In this document: in pieces, positions 60,301 to 64,000 of the stretch
Numbering within the stretch: position 1 is the stretch's first letter
Layout: every line of letters starts with the position of its first letter
DNA from: Owenia fusiformis
Taxonomy: Eukaryota > Annelida > Polychaeta > Sabellida > Oweniidae
Assembly: GCA_903813345.2 (NCBI GenBank)
Contig: CAIIXF020000002.1
Location: 27,597,223-27,661,222 of the forward strand
Length of the DNA stretch: 64,000 bases
Reading direction: 5' to 3'
Notes under the pieces: model-generated
What the model saw: only the letters and a program-made list of their open reading frames with translations
The model's database searches: none
What the model was told of the DNA's origin: nothing
Made by a program: the position numbers and the translations under genes

Positions 60301-63300
60301 CTCATAACATGTAAAACATAAAAAATGTCACATTTTATGATTTGACTCAGAGGAGCTTTGTTAGTAAGTAATAAGCGATGATGTCTTATTGGCAACACAG
60401 ACAAGGAAAATTAGGTTTATTTCTTTATGGTTTGCTCCTCATCTAACAAAATTTTGAAAAGTTAATTTGTCTTTTATTTGAACATTTGCAAATCAGCACT
60501 CTATGCTAACAAAATCTGTTGGAATGTGCTTATTTGAAGGTGCTTATTGGAAGGTGCTATATTCACCTTTCCATAAAGTCAGCTCATGAATATTATAATG
60601 AGCCGCTTAAAAATCTGTGACGTCAATGAGGGAAACTTTTTCCCGCGAAAAACAAATGCAATTGAGTTTACATGTAAATCCTCGGTTGATTGCTGTAAGT
60701 TTTACCTCTTCAAACATGCAAATTATCAGTAAATTATTGACAGATTTTTATTGAACGTCAAATTGACATTTATTTACGCCTTCTTAGCGATTTAAATATT
60801 AAATTTCTGTTCATAATGAGTAAATAAATTGAAGAGAATTACTCCCGGTCAGTTTTCAATCATAATGGGAACTGCATGTGAACAGGTGAAATTATCATAA
60901 TCATTGGTTCACCAACATTATAACATGTCTCTCATGCATAAAAAGATATAGATAGATAGTCTATTTTAAGTTAATTTTCAGTGTCATTTGATGAATGACC
61001 TGTTCAAATTAAAAACATTTTCTCTTATTCATTAAATCATTGACTTCATTACTCCCATAATTCAATCAACTAAACACGATTACTTCCTATTTATTTCTGC
61101 AAGTCATGTAAGATCGTATCTTGAAAATATTATACATGAAAACATCGGGATATAGAATTGATATATTCCAATGTATATTTCCCGCTGCGTATCTCCCGAT
61201 CCAAATATTCCCGGGAAAATGTTTTTTATTCAGTGTAGAAACAGTCAATTTATTAGAATATCTTGCTAAAGCAAAACTGTCAAAATAGATCCAGCAGACC
61301 GTAGAAGTTTTCTTAACCAAAATGATGATGGATTTCTCGAAAATAATGGGAATGCTTAGAAAACAAACCTGAATATGCAGGGTGTCCTGAAAACTTCGAA
61401 TTCACTTGTGTAACCTCACTTGTCATAGGATAAATTACTTATGTGATGATCGGTTTTGAATAATGATCACTGGGAAGATTTCAAAGTAAGAGCGTATATC
61501 ATATAATATTTATTGATGATACTCAGTATGTTGATATTGCTGATCGTTGTTGACATCGCTGATGGCGAATTAATACCAATAGTAACAATATCGTTATGTC
61601 ATTTGGTAAATAATAAAGTAATGGTTTAAGTCTAGCTTCTTGGATAGAAAATTTGGCTTCGAAGTCACCATTTTAATAGCCAATGAGATGATTTAACCGA
61701 GTTGTTTGTAACTTCACAATTTACATTTTTTGTTTACAATCGCACGAGATATGTGAGCCCGGGTTTGTGAAGCTGATCTCAGAAGTCTTAATAAACAATA
61801 GTTCTGTCAAAAAATGATTAATTTAAATTACATAAGTTTCGGAAATAAAGTGCCCCGTCCATATTTCATATTTGATTAAAAAATATGGTGCAGTGGGCAA
61901 ATAGAATCCTTTTTATTGTAGTTTATTCAAAATATTCCTATGCTGGCTGTACTAATTCTTCAAAACTTTCAGTCATTGACGTCATTGATTTGGCTCATTT
62001 GCATACAACCAATCAGCGCGCCGGAAATTATCGATTTTCTTTACTTTGTGGAAAGGTGAATACGCTCACATTTGTGTTTTGGTTTTAGTTTGGTTTTAAG
62101 AAGTGGAAGAGCCATGTGACATCACGCCCCCTAGAGGACAGATCTGAGATTGTAAAGTCACTCTACAAAGAGGAGTCCCCAGCTCTAGGAAGAGGTTAGT
62201 TCCCATGATTCAATTACTTAATTAGACCTTCAGTCTCTATGATCCACATACCCCCTATCAACCAATCATATGATTGTGGTATACATGTATGTTCAACGGT
62301 GAATTAAATTGAATCAACATATTTTTATTTTCAGTTAGTTTGTTCAAGCCTGGTAACTTTGTATATGTGGTGCTGTTTGGCTGGTGGGTGGCTCTGATTT
62401 ACCTTCTACTTGCTCTCATCATGGGGCTTACTATAATAGGACGTCAGTATAGTAAGTTATTTAAAGTGTGTCTCAACTGAGCATCCTGGTTGCATAGTTT
62501 CACTCATTCTCTTTGGGGTTTGTAGAAAAAAAAAATTATCAATAGGTAAGCTTGATTCACTAAATCAAATAACAGTACATATGAGCGGCTTTGTGAAATA
62601 ACATCATAAGCCACTTTGGTATTAATAGAAATAAAAATTAAACTTGGGCTGTAAGTGATCTGATAAAAATAATATTACAGTCTAGGTAAATAGTCTGCAT
62701 CAATCCTCAAGTTACCATATAAAGTTATAATTGTAGAATAATCTTTCCCTTGCAGCATTTTTCTGTCTCAAATTAGCAAAATATTTCATCTGGCCATTTG
62801 GAAAGTTCATCCACAAAAAAGCTTCTGATGTTATCCTTCAAGATGATATGTCTCCCAATGGAAGAGTTAGGAGGGATGCCACCATGGAGGAGAGAAGGTA
62901 CATTTGTACAGTGAATCCTGTATGTAATTATAATATATCACAATAAAATCTTAATGAAGATATTGATGTTTCAATGAATGAAAAATAAAAATAAAATGAA
63001 AAGTATTATTTTTTCGATTGGTCAATCATTTTTACAAATATGATATTATAACATGTCTTAATGCAGATATTCGTGTTGCAATAAATCAGAAATAAAAATA
63101 TGTTATCAAAAATATAATATTGTTTTTTCTATAGGTATGAAAGTTTCACACACTCTCCCGAGGAGTCCACCACTCTTTTGTCTGACAATAAAGGAATAGA
63201 GAGGACTAGAAGCTCAAATGATCCCATGGCACATAGAATTTCAGCATATTGGGTATGTCTAGTGTTATGTAAAGCCTCAGACACATTTGCGATTTGATGG

Positions 63301-63936
63301 GCATATGGCGGCTGTAGCTTCACAAAATTGATAAAGAAAGTCTACATCCTACTGCTTATCCCTGTATTATATGCTGCACAAATCTCACAAATTTGAGAAA
63401 GTACGGCAGCTGTACAGTTGCCTTAGATCGTAGATGTGACTGAAGCATTAGTTTCATCACATTTAGCAATGGTCATTAAGTGATTAAGAAATCCCTAAAA
63501 TGATATTTAGAATGATTTGCACAGTAAAACTTAAATGAAATGCGCTGAATGACCATAGTATTAATCCCAATGACTAATTTCATTATGGATGTGTTCATAA
63601 TTGCTAAAAATAACCATTTCCATAGTTAATTTCAATGAAACCTTTCGGGGAATCTTTAGGTGCATTGAGTAATGGATCCTTTCTAATTATCTATGTCTAA
63701 AATCTTTTGTAGAATGAATATAAAATTCTTGTTTGAATTTAGCATATTATCATTACTTTGAATAAAAAATATATTCTCATATAGTCATTTGCGATTGTAA
63801 CAATTCAAATTACTTTTTCCAGAAACGTCCCAGTACCTATGTATGGCTGATACTAGGGTTTCCCATAGCTGTCATTGTACACTGTTTGGTGTGTTTCCTT
63901 AGTTGGTTGACGGTCATCTTTATTCCCATATCAAAG
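27345..63936 (+). CDS. YccF-domain membrane protein, VNX1-like exchanger N-terminal part (gene C)
   Basis: Eight exons read in one frame with matching phases: 27345-27384 (starts MAAPRTNPQDPIL, donor GTAAAT, phase 1), 30713-30894 (phase 1 in, 0 out), 62089-62194, 62335-62451, 62756-62897, 63135-63252 and 63823-63936, then off the window. About 270 residues are visible. A hydrophilic N-terminus of about 115 residues is followed by a YccF-like two-helix domain (NFVYVVLFGWWVALIYLLLA, LTIIG, KYFIWPFGKF), a polar loop, and the start of a second such unit (RPSTYVWLILGFPIAVIVHC). Pairs of YccF domains ahead of a CAX cation/proton exchanger are the layout of fungal vacuolar VNX1-like proteins, so a vacuolar or lysosomal cation exchanger is the likely product. 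The join across the 31-kb intron is inference. Confidence 0.6.
27500..30700 (+). other. Intron DNA with transposon scraps and CRE sites
   Basis: No exon recognised. TGACGTCA occurs at 28762-28769 and related CATGACGTATC and GTGACGTAATT nearby (28790-28890). The stretch 29225-29370 resembles the dispersed GGGG-rich elements (GGGGCGTAGCCAGTTTGGGG). The frame at 29246-29620 has no protein character. Confidence 0.4.
30713..30894 (+). CDS. Coding exon of gene C
   Basis: It is preceded by TTCTGCAG and followed by GTAAGT. It encodes PPEESLEGSYDAKTAVTGMR onward to PENEIEAQRMANNYL, hydrophilic and without repeat. It ends at a codon boundary, and the exon at 62089 begins at one (FGFKKWKSHVTSRPLEDR), giving a smooth join. 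Exon identity is strong; assignment to the 62-kb exons is inferred. Confidence 0.75.
30998..31388. mobile_element. Truncated copy of a dispersed inverted-repeat element
   Basis: GGATTGGTATCGATATGGTG, GAACACATGTTTTTCTTAAACC, TTAGGAATGAAATGTAACATCT and ACCTCATTGGAACAAAA match the element at 56458-57197 in order. The copy is broken at TTCCTTTGTAT by the hAT insertion at 31389. Confidence 0.75.
31389..32024. mobile_element. Non-autonomous hAT element with exact 8-bp target duplication
   Basis: CTTTGTAT at 31381-31388 and again at 32025-32032 flank a 636-bp segment. It starts TAGTGCCTTACGGTAATG and ends CATTACCGTTGCAAGCACTA. The ends are inverted and the 8-bp duplication is diagnostic of the hAT superfamily. 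Inside are further GGTAATG and CCGGTAAT words. No transposase. It interrupted an older dispersed element. Confidence 0.88.
32041..35380. repeat. Degenerate repeat of about 0.45 kb plus GTAGCTGAGTAG minisatellite
   Basis: TAACTAGATTGGTAAATTGA with AAAGTTCAATTTAAGACTCC occurs at 32040 and 33687, each followed by GTAGCTGAGTAG copies (longest 32100-32255). The block GCCATAACTTCCGA, GAAGTC(G/A)GATCGAAATTTGG, GAGAAAATTCTACCCTTA, TTTTGACCTACTTTTCGGAC, GTGGGTCAAAATACTTTCTG and GGCAAAAGGCTAACACTATT recurs about five times (32330, 32810, 33280, 34700, 35090-35360). No coding potential. Nature unknown, possibly satellite. Confidence 0.85.
34326..34428. repeat. Perfect 25-bp-arm hairpin
   Basis: TATGACCTGAATCGATTGCA-AACTT and its exact reverse complement are separated by about 53 bp. 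It may be a tiny MITE within the repeat region. Confidence 0.75.
35440..37220. other. Mostly featureless intron DNA
   Basis: At 35445-35620 the words GCGTGC, TTAGACGTGC and CTTAGACTTAG recur, a small irregular repeat. The rest is AT-rich without an exon or element I can support. Confidence 0.4.
37229..37806. repeat. 22-bp minisatellite
   Basis: TAGCCTTGCATTTAGTTGCA-TA is repeated about 26 times with point changes (TAACATATAGC, TTTCATGTAGC variants that suggest higher-order copies). It ends about 690 bp upstream of the GPCR start codon. Confidence 0.93.
38212..38482 (+). pseudogene. Two broken tandem copies of the GPCR 5' end
   Basis: The segment ACAAAATGAG(C/T)...GATGAAGAATTTGAAGATGG...ATATGCTATTATG...GTGACATTATAAAGTT...GTATGTTTTGTGAAGTCATT occurs at about 38212, 38346 and, as the real coding start, 38486. 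Copy 2 keeps the ATG and the first 25 codons but has TAA where the gene continues. Copy 1 is more decayed (TGA early). They are duplications of the 5' UTR and first codons, and could act as upstream ORFs if transcribed. Confidence 0.8.
38491..40038 (+). CDS. Histamine H3/H4-like amine GPCR (single exon)
   Basis: A 515-residue intronless rhodopsin-family receptor. Visible landmarks: GN (43) in TM1; D71 in TM2; C99 and C179 for the disulfide; amine-binding D106 (IDFLVC); DRF 123-125 in place of DRY, as in H3 receptors; WILSFLLYGPAIIFWEYW in TM4; E197 in LEFF of TM5, the position of the histamine-contacting Glu of H3/H4; CWCP 454-457 in TM6; NPFLY 491-495 in TM7; and a QLLCPCKR tail. Loop 3 (about 218-437) is about 220 residues, very Gln-rich with recurring SQ, GQ and DQ words. 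The short N-terminus is acidic with one N-x-S site. It should be Gi-coupled by family, but the ligand needs testing. It lies in the inferred long intron of gene C. Confidence 0.9.
   Translation: MSFRNSSIEVFEDEEFEDGFSLELKYVIGVTLLFLVIVTILGNVLTIVSFLRDRQLRTVQNIYIFNLSIVDLAVGVVSLPFYVFYTINNYTWTFGRLWCKIWLVIDFLVCAESSLTIVLISFDRFMLISQGASYTAKQTVRKAVVYIIGSWILSFLLYGPAIIFWEYWIGQRTTAESDCNVEFFNNMEYTLTTAILEFFIPLGLTAYFNLRVYLNIRDRSRKVASAGISSYQTQSEGLKIERSKDKETEPAQTGSGHNQAISQGGVQNDKPHGLRSHNQDIDQEESQNDQSQELRECQCDPAQCQHVHVQSQNVGQDQDTAEGQIQDRLDINLSQREGQLHQEEIEGQRSQASSQHDQSQGQRVEQDDLSVGQREDQNNLDQIVNQRYKRQNSGIQRTYHNATTGDNAPTSTRTMSLPQGAIIRNQNKSNQIVLRRDRRAARSLSILVVIYFMCWCPYTIMTFIESVRPDTVDKDLYEATNFILWFNSACNPFLYALMSARFRKNFKQLLCPCKR
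40302..40762. mobile_element. Mariner-type MITE, 461 bp
   Basis: TA-CAGGGCAACACAAAATATG and CATTTTGTGTCACCCTG-TA are the inverted ends. The arms stay alike for about 170 bp (AAATATGATATTATCTTTGA against AAGATTACATCATATTTGAG). TA is duplicated at each border. It lies 260 bp past the GPCR stop codon. Confidence 0.85.
41326..41652. mobile_element. GGCCC-rich non-coding element, copy 2
   Basis: Ends are CAGGGGCGGATCCAGG and CCTAATCCGCCAGTG, roughly inverted. The interior repeats GGGCCCAAATTTTGA, GAGGCCCATTTTCTTCAAAA and TTGGCCTGATATTAACAAAT as at 8570-8950. Long G and C runs near both ends. Confidence 0.75.
42095..42250. repeat. Inverted repeat with GTGAAATAC words
   Basis: TTCAATGATTTCTCGTGAAATAC and GTATTTCACTCGAATCATTGAA are inverted copies, with AATATTCTTCCC and GGGAAGAATATT inside. 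A MITE-like hairpin of about 150 bp. Confidence 0.7.
42570..44325. mobile_element. Inverted-repeat element enclosing a microsatellite
   Basis: AATGGAGTTTTAACATGGGA with GTGATATCACACACCGCGG (42630-42668) is inverted at 44229-44273. Additional direct copies of CACTTTGCACAA(C/T)GCG with CCCCTGTAATTCATTCAGTG lie at 42708-42750 and 44169-44207, and GTGATATC(G/A)CACACCGCGG occurs twice on the left. Between the arms are a GGGG-rich element scrap (42985-43165) and the pentanucleotide array. Confidence 0.6.
43398..44055. repeat. TTGYA pentanucleotide microsatellite, about 650 bp
   Basis: Units TTGTA, TTGCA and CTGCA alternate as CATTGTATTGTATTGCACTG for about 130 copies. Because 5 and 3 are coprime and no stop is made in some frames, long Cys/Ile/Leu/Tyr-rich frames appear on both strands; they are not genes. 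Confidence 0.97.
44330..46985. other. Intron DNA with repeat scraps
   Basis: GAACACCT words recur at 44795-44940 and 45890-46040. ACAGTAAAACTCTGTGTATC at 45870 resembles a lone pogo/Tigger-type terminus. No exon or complete element recognised. Confidence 0.4.
46994..47290. repeat. Left arm of an inverted repeat enclosing the retroelement
   Basis: CTCATAAAAAATTTAACCTTG, AAAGTCCGAATTTAAACCGTT and then many CAACCATTGT and CAATCATTG words. The first 40 bp are an inverted copy of 54889-54933; the rest resembles 54700-54890 in word content. Confidence 0.7.
47351..47552 (+). repeat. A1 split direct repeat
   Basis: 202 bp, no difference seen from A2 at 51691-51892. Begins CTTATTTTAATAAGTTTGGT and ends TTGGAATTCAAGTAT. 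Contains the inverted words TTATTTTAATAA and ATTATTAGAGCTATAT. It should carry the element promoter. Confidence 0.93.
47598..48764 (+). CDS. Gag-like ORF1 of the Ngaro-like element
   Basis: 388 residues from ATG at 47598 to TGA at 48762-48764. Residues about 18-50 (LNAPTLRKKLTELGI then SKATLLKLYKQN) look like a SAP-type DNA/RNA-binding helix pair. A Ser/Asn-rich linker follows, then a central helical region (about 205-320). The C-terminus has a Cys/His zinc region, CNNFNSAGGCKRPICTYVHA then CSKCKNRNHGESAC, as in Gag-like proteins of DIRS-order elements. It would package element RNA. The next domain follows in the same frame after the stop. Confidence 0.85.
   Translation: MPRQRSSRRVREAGGLGEDLNAPTLRKKLTELGIKVPPTFSKATLLKLYKQNKDNGNDAAVNIVPDVTDKPREINGASASNTNDGEADITALPSMSSQSITQNQGGLLFEAINSLKDMVASQKTSSSRLLISDDNRPVDREASPDMSLGSRGVPMENIQNIDVISNSLRRSIIEGKTINIACLLVTNYEEQKTPSLVSNRDGTIQLKTITNVNDPKLKKFLTASEFATAFGRYNRIMCDIFPQRQYELDTYMNDILELYTKIGYKAYEYHEQFSAQAGSLWINKGIKVDWSRKDKELLQMVSLPRYPDRPPLDHEKSQRMVVRDRNGRTRTYMDDGGEICNNFNSAGGCKRPICTYVHACSKCKNRNHGESACGNKQSTTLEKPPRPQ
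48765..49868 (+). CDS. Reverse transcriptase domain of the Ngaro-like element
   Basis: The frame is the same as ORF1 and opens right after its TGA. Conserved-looking N-terminal sequence (CINVDCLESELNNHPDK...YLLDGLRNGF) begins within 17 codons, and the first in-frame ATG is over 120 bases in. RT motifs include KKRLIFDLS, CKIDIANAFKNIP (catalytic Asp), PFGLRSSPKIF, YLLDDFLTI (catalytic Asp pair) and LEYLGVVLD. It stops at 49868 soon after NDNCRE, where the connection and start of RNase H should lie. With no start codon, synthesis by readthrough of the TGA (CAA TGA CTC) is likely. Confidence 0.88.
   Translation, partial: LQEITLKASTCINVDCLESELNNHPDKQFTTYLLDGLRNGFNIMMGEEIAELDPYQCKNLLSARTQPEVVRELIEKDLKNEFLIGPFKQPPFDKYRISPIGVATGKYSQKKRLIFDLSSPHNNADYPSINDLIDKELCSLKYVRIDDAIKIICELGVGAQLCKIDIANAFKNIPVTPRQWKWLLIQWMDDIYVCPRLPFGLRSSPKIFTHLSQAIAWIAKNNYSITNILYLLDDFLTIDPPKFQSERTMALLSLIFNRLRIPIAIKKTEGPTTCLEYLGVVLDSQNMEVRLPSEEIKRILEFIDMMLQKRICSKRTLLQLLGHLIYATRVVIPGRSFVSYLFKLSTTVKDLHDPVFINDNCREYYTP
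49844..50182 (+). pseudogene. RNase H, C-terminal half, internally deleted
   Basis: In a different frame from the RT, this reads ILYPVVVAAIIFGQKW, then IIFQCDNTATVAIINKG (catalytic Asp), HLPGVKNEISDALSR (the last acidic site region) and the usual tail FRVLAPDA. The first part of RNase H, including the first catalytic Asp and most of the linker from the RT, is absent. Only about ten bases separate the end of recognisable RT from this half. A deletion that also changed frame is the simplest reading, so the copy lacks a working RNase H. There is no ATG at the start. Confidence 0.8.
50149..51174 (+). CDS. Tyrosine recombinase of the Ngaro-like element
   Basis: About 341 residues overlapping the RNase H frame by 34 bases in another frame. 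The N-terminal part (VNDLLESGVSKATATAYQSG) is a core-binding domain. The catalytic part has Arg in GFLRCGEF, Lys in the SLSASKTDPF hairpin, HSFRIGAST (His-x-x-Arg) and the nucleophile Tyr in GRWSSDRYRRYIRTP. All key residues look intact. It integrates circular cDNA at short matching sequences. The open frame starts at a TTG, with the first ATG inside the domain, so frameshifting or reinitiation from RNase H is expected. It stops TAA at 51172. Confidence 0.92.
   Translation: MSRSVRNNLALTRTVNDLLESGVSKATATAYQSGFNSYTLFLMQNNIINNRNIIPPISEELLIYFVAHCHSVLRISYSTIKLYLCGIRNHFICYGSDFYVIEGKDMQRLALALKSIKKNEKPSSKQRLPITFHILQRICNILRHGLFDLYTDLLMETACTLAFFGFLRCGEFTINSSSRHDSHIPLLMENVNINNYSVVISLSASKTDPFRNGVLITLYKTDTDICPVTVSVKYKASRVKRFQNCENSHFYLTKGGQPLSRDRFISYLRYTLSCLGYDSNNYSGHSFRIGASTEGASARLEDHLIKTLGRWSSDRYRRYIRTPANVIQDAQKELTKSRKAL
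51428..51684 (+). repeat. B1 split direct repeat
   Basis: 257 bp beginning CAATTATTCATTTCAACTCA and ending TTGTTGTTAGACATAAA. Matches B2 on both sides of its insert with about one change (CATAGGGAAT against CATAAGGAAT). Confidence 0.92.
51691..51892 (+). repeat. A2 split direct repeat
   Basis: 202 bp, no difference seen from A1. It abuts B1. A 74-bp spacer (51893-51966) separates it from B2. Confidence 0.93.
51967..52503 (+). repeat. B2 split direct repeat with insert
   Basis: The B sequence is interrupted after GCTTTC at 52085 and resumes at GCTATC at 52367. It ends the element at about 52503 (GTTAGACATAAA). Confidence 0.9.
52086..52366. mobile_element. 281-bp insert in B2 of unknown class
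   Basis: It begins TATGTACATAATTGTCTCC and ends CAACGGTGACTTC. It is more GC-rich in the middle (CCCGCAGGGCCACAGTTCCG). TTC borders both ends and may be a 3-base duplication. No clear terminal inverted repeat, poly-A or tRNA-like A/B boxes. It may be a SINE or MITE fragment that entered after the retroelement. Confidence 0.6.
53377..53495. repeat. 20-bp tandem repeat, about 6 copies
   Basis: GGTTGAACAGCTAATTAAAA repeated with small changes (CGGCTAATTAAAAT, CAACTAATTAAAAT). Confidence 0.92.
53500..54680. other. Featureless AT-rich intron DNA
   Basis: No exon, RNA gene or element seen. CAGACTCTAATCAAACT recurs at about 53992 and 54102, a weak local duplication. Confidence 0.4.
54690..54933. 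repeat. Right arm of the inverted repeat enclosing the retroelement
   Basis: CAACGGTTTAAATTCGGACTT with TCAAGGTTGAATTTTTTATA is the reverse complement of 46994-47033. The inner part holds GGTTGCA and TGATTGAAAC words. Confidence 0.7.
54940..56450. other. Intron DNA without recognised features
   Basis: Short plus- and minus-strand frames (55109-55324, 55634-55849) have no protein character. I see no repeat of note. Confidence 0.35.
56458..57197. mobile_element. Dispersed inverted-repeat element, about 740 bp
   Basis: The left end (GGGTATTGATATGGCGAT, CACGTTTCTCTTAAACCAGT) and right end (TTGGTTTAAGAGAAAAACA, TTCACCATATCGATACCAAT) are inverted. A second internal inverted pair is AAATTTTGGTTGATTTT and AAAATCAACCAAAATTT. 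A truncated relative is at 30998-31388. No coding capacity. Confidence 0.75.
57480..60047 (-). CDS. Secreted WSC-domain protein, five exons (gene E)
   Basis: Exons 60047-59966, 59584-59462, 58747-58544, 58222-58017 and 57650-57480 join without phase conflict to 261 codons plus TAA. Residues 1-27 form a signal peptide (MRMTSSRLGLIQIALPLAIG then MLPLLLEG). Residues about 33-110 are a WSC carbohydrate-binding-type domain (AYIGCFKVD, CSVSCSRAG, GQSCYCTNNYGEY, ECRSICPGDSTQKCGG), with the Cys pattern and CGG expected of the family. A Thr/Ser linker (CPSTTTAEG) leads to an unrecognised Cys-containing C-terminal region of about 130 residues (LLKCCINGPFSIVANL, CQSGSTIK, WYITITCADA). No membrane anchor is seen, so it should be secreted. 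It reads opposite to gene C and lies in its inferred long intron. Confidence 0.82.
59390..59457. repeat. Lone pogo-type terminus next to a donor site
   Basis: AAGGTGTTCCACTTTACAGG then TTTCACTGTA resembles the right end of the MITE at 59599-59859. It stops a few bases from the exon 2 donor of gene E (59461 on the minus strand). Confidence 0.5.
59599..59859. mobile_element. Pogo/Tigger-type MITE, 261 bp
   Basis: TA-CAGTAAAACCTGTATATAG at left and AAGACAGGTTTACTG-TA at right are inverted ends with TA duplicated. The interior repeats GTGTTCACT words. In intron 1 of gene E. Confidence 0.85.
60618..60652. promoter_or_regulatory. CRE plus palindromic E2F-type site
   Basis: TGACGTCA (60618-60625) is followed by TTTTTCCCGCGAAAAA (60637-60652), a symmetrical E2F consensus. 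They lie about 570-600 bp upstream of the gene E start on the minus strand. The target promoter is uncertain. Confidence 0.45.
60700..61970. other. Intergenic or intron DNA, no gene seen
   Basis: TGCAGGGTGTCCTGAAAAC at 61377 resembles a lone mariner-type terminus. No exon or repeat array is recognisable. Confidence 0.4.
61977..62013 (+). promoter_or_regulatory. Promoter-like cluster before exon 62089
   Basis: TGACGTCA (61977-61984), the octamer ATTTGCAT (61997-62004) and CCAATCAGCGCG (62009 on) lie within 40 bp, ending about 75 bp before the exon of gene C at 62089. This could mark an internal or alternative promoter. Confidence 0.35.
62089..63936 (+). CDS. YccF-domain exon cluster of gene C
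   Basis: Exons: 62089-62194 (FGFKKWKSHVTSRPLEDRSE...), 62335-62451 (first YccF helix pair, FVYVVLFGWWVALIYLLLAL), 62756-62897 (LKLAKYFIWPFGKFIHKK then a polar segment), 63135-63252 (ESFTHSPEESTTLLSDNKG...) and 63823-63936 (second hydrophobic unit, STYVWLILGFPIAVIVHCLV). Donors are GTTAGT, GTAAGT, GTACAT, GTATGT and GTAAGT. The WW...TIIG...FIWPFG pattern is that of the YccF family (Pfam PF03733). The exchanger domain itself would lie to the right of the window. Confidence 0.82.
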
Positions 63937-64000
63937 GTAAGTAAGAAATTATAGTCATTTTTAATTAGATGGGGGGGGCACCCTGGCTCTGATGAGTTTG

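Overview
This is a transposon-rich, AT-rich animal nuclear window. Spliceosomal introns with GT-AG borders, a rhodopsin-family receptor, a secreted WSC-domain protein and abundant MITEs, LINE, LTR and tyrosine-recombinase elements indicate a metazoan. A YccF-domain exchanger-like gene, a histamine H3-like receptor and a DIRS-order retroelement together suggest a non-vertebrate, for example a marine deuterostome or lophotrochozoan. The species cannot be fixed by reading alone.

Genes were assembled by eye from exons with matching splice phases. (A) The 3' end of a plus-strand gene has exons at 1122-1225, 1997-2120 and 2620-2753; its first visible exon is preceded by six extra tandem copies of its own 5' end (128-bp period). 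(B) A minus-strand gene at 9231-6538 has four coding exons, all with phase 1-1 boundaries. Two of them are duplicates carried by a segmental duplication, and a perfect E2F-type site lies about 330 bp upstream. (C) A plus-strand gene starts at 27345 and runs off the right edge (exons at 27345-27384, 30713-30894, then six exons between 62089 and 63936). It encodes the N-terminal part of a YccF-domain membrane protein like the fungal VNX1-type cation/proton exchangers. Its roughly 31-kb intron would contain (D) a single-exon histamine H3/H4-like GPCR (38491-40038), a complete-ended Ngaro/PAT-like retrotransposon and (E) a minus-strand five-exon secreted WSC-domain gene (60047-57480).

Mobile DNA fills most of the rest. 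At 9879-10733 is a near-perfect foldback (407-bp arms, 41-bp loop). At 10745-20331 is a 9.6-kb LTR element with 582-bp LTRs that look identical and a 4-bp target duplication. It is apparently non-coding for gag/pol and reads on the minus strand, judged by a tRNA-Leu-like primer site. Nested in it are palindromic satellite DNA and a 5'-truncated LINE. Further right are a 2.8-kb TA-flanked transposon (21627-24396), tandem arrays (24.8-26.2 kb), a hAT element with an exact 8-bp target duplication (31389-32024), degenerate 0.45-kb repeats (32.0-35.4 kb), a 22-bp minisatellite (37.2-37.8 kb), a mariner-type MITE (40302-40762) and a pentanucleotide microsatellite (43.4-44.05 kb). The tyrosine-recombinase retroelement at 47344-52503 has A1-ORFs-B1-A2-B2 split direct repeats. 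Its A repeats are identical by eye, but part of its RNase H is deleted, so it is young yet defective.

All identifications rest on reading motifs, splice phases and repeats by eye; no database search was possible.
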